A DNA stretch of 64,000 nt from AG25 sp035517615 (GTDB lineage Bacteria; Gemmatimonadota; Gemmatimonadetes; Gemmatimonadales; GWC2-71-9). Both the position numbers and the translations under genes were made by a program. The stretch spans positions 87,520 to 151,519 of the forward strand of contig DATIYM010000020.1 of the NCBI GenBank assembly GCA_035517615.1, in the 5' to 3' direction. Position 1 is the stretch's first letter. Each line of letters opens with the position of its first letter. The notes under the pieces were generated by a model. That model was not told where the DNA came from. It did no database searches and saw nothing but the letters and a program-made list of their open reading frames with translations. Below, one piece after another: positions 32,558-44,467 of the stretch.

Positions 32558-33564
32558 GCCGGATTCGTCTGGGCGTGGTCGGGGCGGGCGCGTGGGGGCG
32601 GAATCATGTGCGCACGGTGGCGGCGCTGGCGGAGGCTGAGCTTGCCGGCGTGTGCGACACCGATGCGAAAGTCCGGGAACGCGTGGCGCGGGCGTACCCG
32701 GGAGTGTTCGTCACGAGCGAGTTGCCGGCGCTGCTCGAGCGGGTTGACGGCGTCGTGATTGCCTCGCCGGCCACGACCCATGCTAGCGTGGCGCTCGCGT
32801 GTATCGCGCACGGCACGCCGTGCCTGGTCGAGAAGCCATTCGCGCTCTCGGCCGCCGATGCGGCACGCGTGGCGCGCGAGGCTGCGGCGCAGCATACGCC
32901 CGTTGTGGCGGGCCACTTACTCCTGTTTCATCCGGCGATCGAGCGGCTGCGTTCATTGCTCGACGCGGGCGAGCTTGGTAAGATCTTTTACCTGTACGGG
33001 TTACGGGTTAACCTCGGCCAGGTTCGGGCCGACGAAAATGCGCTGTGGAGCTTCGGTCCGCACGATGTGTCTGTGGCACTCTACTTGCTCGGCGAGACTC
33101 CAGTCCGGGTAGCCGCGCAAGGCCGAGGCTATCTCCAGCCCAAGGTCGAAGACGTCGTCTTCGTCACTATGGATTTTGCGAGCGGTGTGCTGGGCCAAAT
33201 GCAGCTATCGTGGCTCGACCCGCACAAGGAGCGAAAACTCACCGTGGTTGGGGCGCGCAAGATGGTCGTGTTCGACGACATGGAGGCGCGGGAAAAGCTG
33301 CGCATCTATGATAAGGGCGTGGACCGGCCGCCCGAGTACCGTTCCTACGGTGAAAGCCTCGCGATTCGCGAAGGTGACATTTTCATCCCCAAGATTCCCA
33401 ATGTCGAGCCGCTCGCGGCGGAGCTGGCGCATTTCGTCCGAGTGGTCCAGCGCGCGGAGCCGCCCCGGCCCGGCGCGGCCGCGGAAGACGCCGTGCACGT
33501 CGTGCGGGTGCTCGAAGCCGCGACGCGTTCGCTTGCACGCGGAGGAGTTCCAGAGGCCGTATGA
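32554..33564 (+). CDS. Gfo/Idh/MocA oxidoreductase (WbpB-like)
   Basis: 336 aa. N-terminal Rossmann (LGVVGAGAWGRNHVRTV), the EKPF motif in CLVEKPFALS, and a C-terminal Gfo/Idh domain with FGPHDVSVALYLLGE. WbpB oxidises the 3-OH of UDP-GlcNAc uronate to the 3-keto sugar that the aminotransferase uses. Position between WbpE-like and WbpA-like genes supports this. Overlaps the neighbours by 4 bases on both sides. Confidence 0.88.
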   Translation: MSRIRLGVVGAGAWGRNHVRTVAALAEAELAGVCDTDAKVRERVARAYPGVFVTSELPALLERVDGVVIASPATTHASVALACIAHGTPCLVEKPFALSAADAARVAREAAAQHTPVVAGHLLLFHPAIERLRSLLDAGELGKIFYLYGLRVNLGQVRADENALWSFGPHDVSVALYLLGETPVRVAAQGRGYLQPKVEDVVFVTMDFASGVLGQMQLSWLDPHKERKLTVVGARKMVVFDDMEAREKLRIYDKGVDRPPEYRSYGESLAIREGDIFIPKIPNVEPLAAELAHFVRVVQRAEPPRPGAAAEDAVHVVRVLEAATRSLARGGVPEAV

Positions 33565-34916
33565 GTTCTGCTTCTGCCCCCGCAGTGATGGCACAGTCCC
33601 CGAGTGATGTGTTGCTCACGAAAGCTCACGATCATACGGCGCTGATCGGGATTGTCGGGCTGGGCTACGTGGGACTTCCGCTGGCGATGGAGTTTGCGCG
33701 CGCCGGATTTCGCGTGCTCGGATTCGACGTGAGTACCCGGGTGGTCGACGGCCTCAACGCCGGGCGCTCGCACGTCCAGGACGTTCCGTCGGCCGACCTC
33801 GCGCGCTGGACCAGCGCGCGGCAATTCACCGCCACCACGGACCTGCTGCGTCTGAAAGAGCCGGACGTCGTATCGATCTGCGTTCCCACGCCGCTCTCCA
33901 AGACCAAGGACCCGGACGTCAGCTACGTGCTCGCGGCAACCGAGTCCGTCAAGCAGACGCTCCGGCGCGGCCAGCTGATCGCACTCGAATCGACCACGTA
34001 CCCGGGGACGACACGGGAACTGATGCTGCCCGCGCTCGAGAGCACCGGTCTCAAGGTGGGAGTCGATTTCTTCCTCGCGTTTTCGCCCGAGCGCGTGGAT
34101 CCCGGCAATCCGAAGTGGAACACGCACAATACCCCCAAGGTCGTGGGCGGCATTACCGAGGCGTGCCGCCGCGTGGCCATGGCGGTCTACCAGCCGGCCA
34201 TCGAGCGCCTCGTCCCCGTCTCGTCCACGGAGGCCGCGGAGCTCGTCAAGATTCTCGAGAACACGTTCCGCTCGGTGAATATCGGGCTCGTCAATGAGAT
34301 GGCGATCGTGTGCGACAAGCTCGGCGTGAACGTGTGGGAAGTCATCGACGCGGCCGCCACGAAGCCGTTCGGGTTCATGAAGTTCACGCCGGGTCCGGGC
34401 GTGGGCGGTCACTGCATTCCGCTGGATCCGCATTACCTCGCGTGGAAGATGCGGACCCTGAACTACCGCACCCGCTTCATCGAGCTCGCGGGCGAGATCA
34501 ACGCCGCGATGCCGGAGTACTGGGTCGGACGCGTGGTGGACCACCTGAACGAGCACGGCAAAGCCGCGCGCGGCAGCCGCGTGCTCGTGTTGGGCGTCGC
34601 CTACAAGAAGGATATCGGCGATATCCGCGAGAGCCCCGCGCTCGACGTGGTGCGGCTCTTGGAACGCCGCGGCGCCGTGGTCTCCTACCACGACCCCCAC
34701 GTCGCCGTCCTCAAGGAAGAGGATATCGACCTCAAGTCCGTGCCGTTGAACGCGCAGACGCTCGAGGCCGTGGATTGCGTGATCATCGTGACTGATCACG
34801 CGGGAGTGGATTACGGTCTCGTGGCCCGACACGCGAAGGTCGTGGTCGACACGCGGAATGCGCTCCCGCGTTCGCGCCGGGATGGCGGCGCCGACGGCGG
34901 AGGAACGAGCGCGTGA
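33561..34916 (+). CDS. UDP-N-acetyl-D-glucosamine 6-dehydrogenase (WbpA/WecC family)
   Basis: 451 aa. NAD-binding GIVGLGYVGLPLAMEFARAGF, VSICVPTPL, STTYPGTT, FSPERVDPGN, the catalytic Cys in GGHCIPLDP, and a C-terminal UDPGDH domain (GVAYKKDIGDIRESPALD). It oxidises UDP-HexNAc to the uronic acid with NAD+. With the three genes before it, it makes a complete WbpA-B-E-D set. Tail GGADGGGTSA is low-complexity. Overlaps ugd by 4 bases. Confidence 0.92.
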   Translation: MSSASAPAVMAQSPSDVLLTKAHDHTALIGIVGLGYVGLPLAMEFARAGFRVLGFDVSTRVVDGLNAGRSHVQDVPSADLARWTSARQFTATTDLLRLKEPDVVSICVPTPLSKTKDPDVSYVLAATESVKQTLRRGQLIALESTTYPGTTRELMLPALESTGLKVGVDFFLAFSPERVDPGNPKWNTHNTPKVVGGITEACRRVAMAVYQPAIERLVPVSSTEAAELVKILENTFRSVNIGLVNEMAIVCDKLGVNVWEVIDAAATKPFGFMKFTPGPGVGGHCIPLDPHYLAWKMRTLNYRTRFIELAGEINAAMPEYWVGRVVDHLNEHGKAARGSRVLVLGVAYKKDIGDIRESPALDVVRLLERRGAVVSYHDPHVAVLKEEDIDLKSVPLNAQTLEAVDCVIIVTDHAGVDYGLVARHAKVVVDTRNALPRSRRDGGADGGGTSA

Positions 34917-36232
34917 AGGTTGCCGTTGTCGGAACGGGGTATGTCGGGCTCGTGGTTGGTTCCTGCCTCGCGGAGACCGGCAACGATGTCATCTGCGCCG
35001 ATCTCGATGCGGGGAAGATCGCGAACCTGCGGGAGAATCGGCTGCCCATCTACGAACCGGGGCTCGAGCCGATCGTCATCCGAAACCAGCGGGTGGGGCG
35101 GCTCCAGTTTACCACCGACATCGGAACGGCCATCGAGCGATCGGATGTGATCTTCATCGCGGTCGGGACGCCCCAGGACGAGGATGGCTCGGCCGATCTC
35201 CAGCATGTGCTCGATGTGGCGCGGGCCATCGGTCGTCACATGAACGGCGCCAAGACGATTGTCACGAAGAGCACGGTTCCGGTCGGTACGGCGGAGCGGG
35301 TGCGGGCGGAGATCGCCCGTCTCACGAAGTGCCCGTTTCACATCTGCTCCAACCCGGAGTTCTTGAAGGAAGGGGCCGCGGTCGAAGACTTCATGAAGCC
35401 CGACCGGGTGGTCATCGGGGTCGACTCTCCCGAAGCGAGCCAGATCATGGGCGAGCTGTACGCGCCGTTCGTCCGCACCGGCAATCCGATCATCTTCATG
35501 GATATCCCCTCGGCCGAGATGACCAAGTACGCGGCGAACGCGATGCTCGCGACCCGCATCTCGTTCATGAATCAGATCGCGCAGCTGTGCGAAGTCGCGG
35601 GCGCCGACGTGACTCGCGTACGCAAGGGGCTGGGGACGGATCGCCGGATCGGGCCCGCATTCCTGTTCCCAGGGCCCGGGTACGGGGGCTCGTGCTTTCC
35701 CAAGGACGTGCAAGCGCTGATCCGGACCGGGGAGGAGCGCGGCGTACCGCTCGAGATCCTGAGGGCGGTCGAATCGGCCAACCAACGGCAGAAACTCGTG
35801 CTGTTCGAAAAGCTGCAGCGCCACTTCAATGGCTCGCTCGCCGGATCGACGATTGCGGTCTGGGGGCTCGCGTTCAAGGCCGAGACCGACGACGTACGCG
35901 AAAGCCCGGCGCTGGTGCTCATCGAGGCGTTGCTCGAGGCCGGCGCGAAAGTCCGGGTCCACGATCCCGCGGCGATCGAGTCCGCCCGGCGTCACCTCCA
36001 ACATCGCGTGGTATACGCCGCCCATGCCTACGAGGCGCTGGAAGGCGCCACGGCGCTCGCGATCCTGACTGAATGGCTCGAGTACCGCAATCCTGACTTC
36101 GACCGCATCAGAGGGCTGCTCTCGCGTCCCCTGATCGTCGACGGGCGGAATCTCTATGATCCGGACCGCATGGCCCGACTGGGATTCACCTACGACAGTA
36201 TCGGACGGCGACTCGCGTGCGCCTCCTCGTAA
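34913..36232 (+). CDS. ugd: UDP-glucose 6-dehydrogenase
   Basis: 439 aa. KVAVVGTGYVGLVVGSCLAE, IAVGTPQDEDGSADL, KSTVPVGT, NPEFLKEGAAVEDF, PDRVVIG, the catalytic Cys in GYGGSCFPKD and GLAFKAETDDVRESPA. It makes UDP-glucuronate from UDP-glucose. The next gene decarboxylates that product, so the pair yields UDP-xylose. GTG start with 4-base overlap. Confidence 0.95.
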   Translation: MKVAVVGTGYVGLVVGSCLAETGNDVICADLDAGKIANLRENRLPIYEPGLEPIVIRNQRVGRLQFTTDIGTAIERSDVIFIAVGTPQDEDGSADLQHVLDVARAIGRHMNGAKTIVTKSTVPVGTAERVRAEIARLTKCPFHICSNPEFLKEGAAVEDFMKPDRVVIGVDSPEASQIMGELYAPFVRTGNPIIFMDIPSAEMTKYAANAMLATRISFMNQIAQLCEVAGADVTRVRKGLGTDRRIGPAFLFPGPGYGGSCFPKDVQALIRTGEERGVPLEILRAVESANQRQKLVLFEKLQRHFNGSLAGSTIAVWGLAFKAETDDVRESPALVLIEALLEAGAKVRVHDPAAIESARRHLQHRVVYAAHAYEALEGATALAILTEWLEYRNPDFDRIRGLLSRPLIVDGRNLYDPDRMARLGFTYDSIGRRLACASS

Positions 36233-37149
36233 CCGGCGCCGCGGGATTTCTCGGGTCGCATCTCTGCGACCGCTTGATTGCCGCCGGGCACCGCGTAGTG
36301 GGGGTAGACAACTTCATCACGGGATCGCAGGCCAATCTCGCCCACCTGAAGCACAATCCGAATTTTCAGTTCGTGGTGCACGACGTCACCAACTTCATCG
36401 ATGTCTCGGGTCCACTCGACGGCGTGTTGCACTTCGCGAGCCCCGCGAGTCCGGTGGACTACCTGGAGTATCCGATTCAGACGCTCAAAGTGGGCTCGCT
36501 GGGCACGTACCGGGGCCTCGGGTTATCCAAGGCGAAGAACGCGAGGTTCCTGCTGGCCTCGACCTCCGAGGTGTACGGCGACCCGCTGGTGCATCCGCAG
36601 CCTGAGAGCTATTGGGGTAACGTCAATCCCGTGGGTCCGCGCGGCGTGTACGACGAAGCCAAACGCTTCGCCGAGGCCATGACGATGGCATACCATCGCT
36701 TCCACGGCGTCGACACGCGCATCGTGCGGATCTTCAACACCTATGGGCCGCGCATGCGGCCCCACGATGGACGGGTGGTCTCGAACTTCATCGTACAGGC
36801 GTTGCAGGGCGAGCCGCTCACCGTCTACGGCGACGGGTCGCAAACCCGCTCGTTCTGTTATGTCGACGATCTCATCGACGGGATCGTGCGGTTGTTCGAA
36901 CGCGGCGAGGCCGAGCCCACCAACATCGGGAACCCGAACGAGTTTACCGTTCGGCAGTTGGCGGAACAGGTCCTCCGGCTCACGGGTTCACGGAGCCAGA
37001 TCGTCGAGCGTCCCCTGCCCACCGACGATCCCAAAGTCCGCAAACCCGATATCCGGCGCGCCTGCACGACGCTGGGATGGGAGCCCCGTGTGGCGCTCGA
37101 GGAGGGTCTCACGCGGACCATCGAGTATTTCCGAACCACAATTCGCTAA
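36217..37149 (+). CDS. UDP-glucuronate decarboxylase (UDP-xylose synthase)
   Basis: 310 aa, extended SDR, GTG start 16 bases inside ugd. RLLVTGAAGFLGSHLCDRLIAAGH, HFASPASPVDYLEYPIQTLKVG, the catalytic YDEAKR, and the RIFNTYGPRMRPHDGRVVSNF block are diagnostic of UXS. It converts UDP-glucuronate to UDP-xylose. Last gene of the nucleotide-sugar run. Confidence 0.93.
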   Translation: MRLLVTGAAGFLGSHLCDRLIAAGHRVVGVDNFITGSQANLAHLKHNPNFQFVVHDVTNFIDVSGPLDGVLHFASPASPVDYLEYPIQTLKVGSLGTYRGLGLSKAKNARFLLASTSEVYGDPLVHPQPESYWGNVNPVGPRGVYDEAKRFAEAMTMAYHRFHGVDTRIVRIFNTYGPRMRPHDGRVVSNFIVQALQGEPLTVYGDGSQTRSFCYVDDLIDGIVRLFERGEAEPTNIGNPNEFTVRQLAEQVLRLTGSRSQIVERPLPTDDPKVRKPDIRRACTTLGWEPRVALEEGLTRTIEYFRTTIR

Positions 37150-37253
37150 AAGTTCCACGCCGACCTTCGGGGCTCTCGCCCGGCAGGCCATTCGTTCCGC
37201 CATTCCCTGTCTATATTAGAACCGGCCTTTTCGGCACGGGATGAGGCGTACCA

Positions 37254-38060
37254 ATGGACGTGAGCCCCGAACACCTCGTCGAGCAAGCGCTGGAACGGTT
37301 CCAGCTGCAGGACTACTATGGTGCCATCCACCTTCTCGAAGAGGTGGTCGCCACCGGCCGCGCATTTGCCGACGCGCATCATTTGCTGGGATTGTCGTAT
37401 TCGCTGGTCGGCCAGTCGGAACAGGCGCTCTCGCAATTCGATCGCGCGCTCGAGCTCAATCCGCGCTACGTCGAAGCGCTGATTCATCGCGCCATCGTCC
37501 TGAACGAGGTGGGGCGGGAGGACGAAGCCGACGCCATGTTGCGGCGGGCGGCCCACGCGGGGGCCGAGTACCGCCAGGGCTTTCCGGCGCACGTCGCCGC
37601 AAAGCTCGCAAACCAGCACGCCGCGCTGGCGGACGCGTATGTCGAGGCTGGCGGCCTCAACCAGGCCGTCGGCCAGTACCGGGAAGCGCTCGATCTTGGA
37701 CCATCGTTCCACGATTTGAGGTATAAGCTCGGGCGCGTGCTCCTCGAGGCGGGACGAGCACTCGATGCGCGGGACGAATTCACCGCGATCGTGCGCGAAC
37801 GGCCCAGTTATCTCGACGCCGCCGCCATGCTGGGTCTCGCGTGCTACCTCGCCGGCGACGGACTGTCGGCGCGCGCCGTCTGGGAGGAATGCCGCGAACG
37901 GCATCCCGAAGACCCGCGGGTGGAAGCCTATCTCGCCATGTTGGCCCGGAGTGACGAAGCCCCTCCCACGGTGGCCGCCGGTCACGGGGCTCCGCGCGCC
38001 GGGAATGGGGGCGGCGGACCGCTCCACTCGCCGAAGGGACCGCGCAGGAACACGCCGTGA
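37254..38060 (+). CDS. TPR-repeat protein
   Basis: 268 aa, no signal peptide. At least four tetratricopeptide repeats (YYGAIHLLEEVVATGRAF, AHHLLGLSYSLVGQSEQAL, VEALIHRAIVLNEVGREDEAD, GGLNQAVGQYREALDLG). Cytoplasmic interaction scaffold of unknown partner. A possible -10 box TATATT (37212-37217) lies 36 bases before the ATG; no good -35. The next gene overlaps by 4 bases. Confidence 0.85.
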   Translation: MDVSPEHLVEQALERFQLQDYYGAIHLLEEVVATGRAFADAHHLLGLSYSLVGQSEQALSQFDRALELNPRYVEALIHRAIVLNEVGREDEADAMLRRAAHAGAEYRQGFPAHVAAKLANQHAALADAYVEAGGLNQAVGQYREALDLGPSFHDLRYKLGRVLLEAGRALDARDEFTAIVRERPSYLDAAAMLGLACYLAGDGLSARAVWEECRERHPEDPRVEAYLAMLARSDEAPPTVAAGHGAPRAGNGGGGPLHSPKGPRRNTP

Positions 38061-38968
38061 AGTGCTTCACCGCCGTGGTGGTGCTCGTTGGCCTCGCCTG
38101 TGCCAAGAGCGCCGCCGACCACGAAGAGCTGGGTGATCGCGCGTATGCCGCTGGATCGTACCGCGACGCTCTCGCCGAATACCAGCTGGGATTGCGAGCG
38201 CAACCCACCGCTGATCTGCACGCCAAAGCAGCGGCGGCCGCGTTGCATGCGGAGGACTGGGGGCTCGCCTCGGCTGAATACCGGGCCCTGGCCGAGCAGG
38301 ACCACTCGAGGTTGGGTGAAGCGGCCGCGGGGATCGACCGGGTGGCACGGGCGGCCCTTGCAGCCAAGGACCGGGCCGATCTGGGGACCGCCTTGCGCGA
38401 CATGCTCGCCATCTCCCCATCGCGTCCGCTGGGGCGCTATGCCCGTGTGGCAGCGCTCGATGCCGCGGATCGAGGAGATACCGCCGCGGCGCTCAAACTG
38501 CTCCCCAAGGCGGTTGCCAGCGCTTCGGACGGGCGCAACGCAGACTCGCTGCTATACATCTATGGTATGGCAGCCGCCCGGGGTCGGGACTGCGGCACGG
38601 CCGTGCCTGCCTTCGAGGGGGTACTGCGCCGCCAGCACGAGCCGGCGGTGTCCGACGGCGCGCGCGAAGGGCTGGCCCTCTGCGCGTTGCAGGAGGGCCA
38701 AAGTCGCTTGTCTCAAGGGCAGCCTGCGGAAGCCGCAGCCTGGTTCAAGCGCGCCACCGCGCCCGGCGCTCGGTCCGACGTGGCGCGGGCGGCGTACCTC
38801 GGTTTGGGCGACGTTCAGCTGGCACAGGGAGACATTCCCGCAGCACTCGAGAGCTATCAGCAGGCGCTGGTAGGCGGCAATCCGGGAGACAGCATCACGG
38901 TGCGAGCACAGGAGAAAATCAACGCCTTGGGACGAGCTGAGCCTCCGAGCCCGACCAAGCAACTATGA
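38057..38968 (+). CDS. TPR-repeat lipoprotein
   Basis: 303 aa, GTG start. A short signal sequence ending VLVGLAC predicts a lipoprotein with Cys at about 15. TPR-like helices follow (EELGDRAYAAGSYRDALAEYQLGL, GLASAEYRALAEQDHSRLGEAAAG, GDVQLAQGDIPAALESYQQAL). Coupled to a cytoplasmic TPR gene before it and the BamD-like gene after it. Function unknown. Confidence 0.8.
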   Translation: MKCFTAVVVLVGLACAKSAADHEELGDRAYAAGSYRDALAEYQLGLRAQPTADLHAKAAAAALHAEDWGLASAEYRALAEQDHSRLGEAAAGIDRVARAALAAKDRADLGTALRDMLAISPSRPLGRYARVAALDAADRGDTAAALKLLPKAVASASDGRNADSLLYIYGMAAARGRDCGTAVPAFEGVLRRQHEPAVSDGAREGLALCALQEGQSRLSQGQPAEAAAWFKRATAPGARSDVARAAYLGLGDVQLAQGDIPAALESYQQALVGGNPGDSITVRAQEKINALGRAEPPSPTKQL

Positions 38969-39780
38969 GATTCCGGCGCGTAGGTCCCACGTTGGCGGTG
39001 ACGGCACTTGCCGCATGCTTCGCGCATCGGGCTCCGCAGCAGAGCCGGGTCATGCACGGGGACGCAATGCTCGATCTGACCGAAGCCCGCGCGGATTTCA
39101 GGCGCGGCGACTTCAGCAAGGCGCAGCTCGAGCTGCGTCGAGTGCAGTTCGAGCTGGCCGCGTCTCAGCCCGAGGTCGCGGAAGTCCGCTACCTCATCGC
39201 CGAATGCGATTTTCAGTTGGGCGACCATTCGGCCGCGGCGCTCGAGTTTCGGAAGGTGGCCGACGAGTACCCGAGCAGCCCATTTGCGGCGCTCTCGCTG
39301 TTACGGTCCGGCGATGCCAATCTGCGTCTCTGGCGCCGCCCGGAGCTCGACCCGACACCCGGTCAGACGGCGCTCGCCACCTATCAGGAGCTGCAGGGCC
39401 GGTTTCCGGGCACCCCTGCCGCCACCCGGGCTCAGCTCCACGTCCGGCAGTTGAACGAGTGGTTCGCGGAGAAGGACTACAAGACCGGGATGTTCTACTT
39501 CCGCCGGCATGCCTACGACGCGGCGATCATCTATTTCAAGGACATCATCGCCACGTTCCCGAGCGCGAAGCAGGTTCCCGATGCGCTGCTGCGACTCGTG
39601 GACAGCTATCATGCAATCGGGTATGCTGCCGAAATGCGCGAAGCGTGCGATAACATGCGTCGCTACTACCCCAAGACCTCGGGGCTCGACCACCACTGCC
39701 CCCCCTCCCTCACCGCTCCCTCGTCCGCACCGCCCGCCGCCGCTGAAGTCGGCCTCGATTCGACTGCACACACGCAATAG
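38965..39780 (+). CDS. bamD: Outer membrane assembly lipoprotein, BamD-like
   Basis: 271 aa. Lipobox LAAC (Cys18), then TPR pairs: LTEARADFRRGDFSKAQLELRR, EVRYLIAECDFQLGDHSAAALEFRKV, and KTGMFYFRRHAYDAAIIYFKDIIATFPSAKQVPDAL, close to the YfiO/BamD pattern. It would sit on the inner face of the outer membrane in the BAM complex. The C-terminal 35 residues are Ser/Pro/Ala-rich and disordered. BamA is not in the window. Confidence 0.85.
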   Translation: MRFRRVGPTLAVTALAACFAHRAPQQSRVMHGDAMLDLTEARADFRRGDFSKAQLELRRVQFELAASQPEVAEVRYLIAECDFQLGDHSAAALEFRKVADEYPSSPFAALSLLRSGDANLRLWRRPELDPTPGQTALATYQELQGRFPGTPAATRAQLHVRQLNEWFAEKDYKTGMFYFRRHAYDAAIIYFKDIIATFPSAKQVPDALLRLVDSYHAIGYAAEMREACDNMRRYYPKTSGLDHHCPPSLTAPSSAPPAAAEVGLDSTAHTQ

Positions 39781-39781
39781 C

Positions 39782-40339
39782 GTGGAGGCGTTGTTCGGGG
39801 GTTCGTTCGACCCGGTGCATGTGGGCCATCTGATCGTTGCCGAAGCGGCCGCCGAGGTGCTGGGCGTACCGGTCCGCTTCGTTCCCGCGCGCGAGCAGCC
39901 GCTCAAGCGGAATGCAGCGGCTTCGGCCGGGCAGCGCGCCGCCATGCTCGACCTGGCCATTGCCGGCAATGCGCGGTTCTCGGTCGACCGAATCGAACTC
40001 GAGCTGCCGCCGCCCTCCTATACCGTCCGGACGCTGCGGGCGCTGTCACAACGAGAACCGGGAAACCGGTTTGCGTTACTCTTAGGGGCGGACGCCGCTC
40101 GGGAGCTTCCCCAGTGGTGGGAGGCCGACGCGCTGAGCGGGCTTGCGGAGGTGATCGGGCTGACCCGTCCCGGCGCTCCAGTTCCCGTCGGGGGACCAAT
40201 CAGTCGGACCGTGCCGGTCCCGGCCATCGATATTTCTGCCAGTACGATTCGGGAGCGGGTCGCCCGGGGCGGCTCGATTCGCTATCTCGTACCCGACGCG
40301 GTCCGCGAGTATATCGCGGCGCAAGGGTTGTATCGTTAG
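39782..40339 (+). CDS. nadD: Nicotinate-nucleotide adenylyltransferase
   Basis: 185 aa, GTG start 1 base after bamD. Nucleotidyltransferase motif GGSFDPVHVGHLIVAE and the ISASTIRERV (SxTxxR) motif. It makes deamido-NAD from nicotinate mononucleotide and ATP. Followed 7 bases later by secA, with a ribosome binding site AGGAGA. Confidence 0.93.
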   Translation: MEALFGGSFDPVHVGHLIVAEAAAEVLGVPVRFVPAREQPLKRNAAASAGQRAAMLDLAIAGNARFSVDRIELELPPPSYTVRTLRALSQREPGNRFALLLGADAARELPQWWEADALSGLAEVIGLTRPGAPVPVGGPISRTVPVPAIDISASTIRERVARGGSIRYLVPDAVREYIAAQGLYR

Positions 40340-40346
40340 GAGACAG

Positions 40347-43655
<3,309 letters not shown>

Positions 43656-43682
43656 ACCCCGTACAATGAAGAACGCGGAAGG

Positions 43683-43723
43683 CGGAACGCGGAACGTAAG
43701 CCCGCCCTCCATTCCGCGTTCCG
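43683..43723 (+). repeat. Perfect 12-bp inverted repeat downstream of secA
   Basis: CGGAACGCGGAA (43683-43694) and TTCCGCGTTCCG (43712-43723) with a 17-base loop. Partial further copies of GAACGCGGAA lie just outside on both sides, so the 43671-43746 region is a nested palindrome. No T run follows. It could be a weak terminator or a REP-like unit. Confidence 0.7.
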
Positions 43724-43783
43724 AGTTCCGAGTCCGCGTTGTTCCGGTACGGCTACGTCCTTGTTTCGCCCTACTTTCGTCTC

Positions 43784-44467
43784 GTGCCGCTACATCTGTC
43801 GGAGCACCCGACCCCCGATCGCCCTCGCGAGCGCCTCTGGACGGCCGGCCCGGCTGCGTTGACTGGGCAAGAGCTTCTGGCCATAGTCCTAGGTACGGGA
43901 TGCAAGGGACACGACGCGCTCGCGGTGGCTGGGGCGCTCCTGAGCAGGGTGGAGGGCTCGCTGCGTCGCCTGGCAACCCGTCCGGCGGCGGAGTTGGCGG
44001 GGATCGCCGGGGTGGGGCGGAGCAAGGCGGCGCGGATTGCCGCGGCGCTCGAGCTGGGGCGCCGCGTCGGTGCCGAGGTCGCGCCACCTCCCGAGCGCAT
44101 CCGGACGCCGGCGGACGTCCACCGCTACTATGCGGCCCGGTTCCGCGATCTCGCAGTCGAGGAGTTTCATGTGCTGGCACTCGGGAGCCAGAGTCACGTG
44201 AAGGGTGATCTCCTGATCACCCGAGGGATTCTGAACAGCTCGCTGGTGCACCCTCGCGAGGTGTTCCGGGCCGCCATCGCCGAAGCCGCGGCGGGGATCA
44301 TCGTCGTGCACAACCATCCGAGCGGCGACCCGACGCCCTCGGCCGATGACCGTGCCGTCACCCGGCAGCTGGTCGACGCGGGCCGGCTGCTCGACGTACC
44401 GGTGCACGATCATGTCATTGTTGGAGGCGAGCGCTACATGAGCTTCGCGGAGGCGGGGCTGTTGTGA
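43784..44467 (+). CDS. radC: RadC family protein (JAB domain)
   Basis: 227 aa from GTG 43784. N-terminal helix-hairpin-helix (LLAIVLGTGCKGHDAL, ELAGIAGVGRSKAARI) and C-terminal RadC domain with the JAMM-type metal motif HNHPSGDPTPSADD. Its role in DNA repair is unclear in most bacteria. A TTG start at 43739 is possible, but the extra residues are encoded by the palindromic repeat, so I prefer GTG 43784. The next gene overlaps by 4 bases. Confidence 0.92.
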   Translation: MPLHLSEHPTPDRPRERLWTAGPAALTGQELLAIVLGTGCKGHDALAVAGALLSRVEGSLRRLATRPAAELAGIAGVGRSKAARIAAALELGRRVGAEVAPPPERIRTPADVHRYYAARFRDLAVEEFHVLALGSQSHVKGDLLITRGILNSSLVHPREVFRAAIAEAAAGIIVVHNHPSGDPTPSADDRAVTRQLVDAGRLLDVPVHDHVIVGGERYMSFAEAGLL

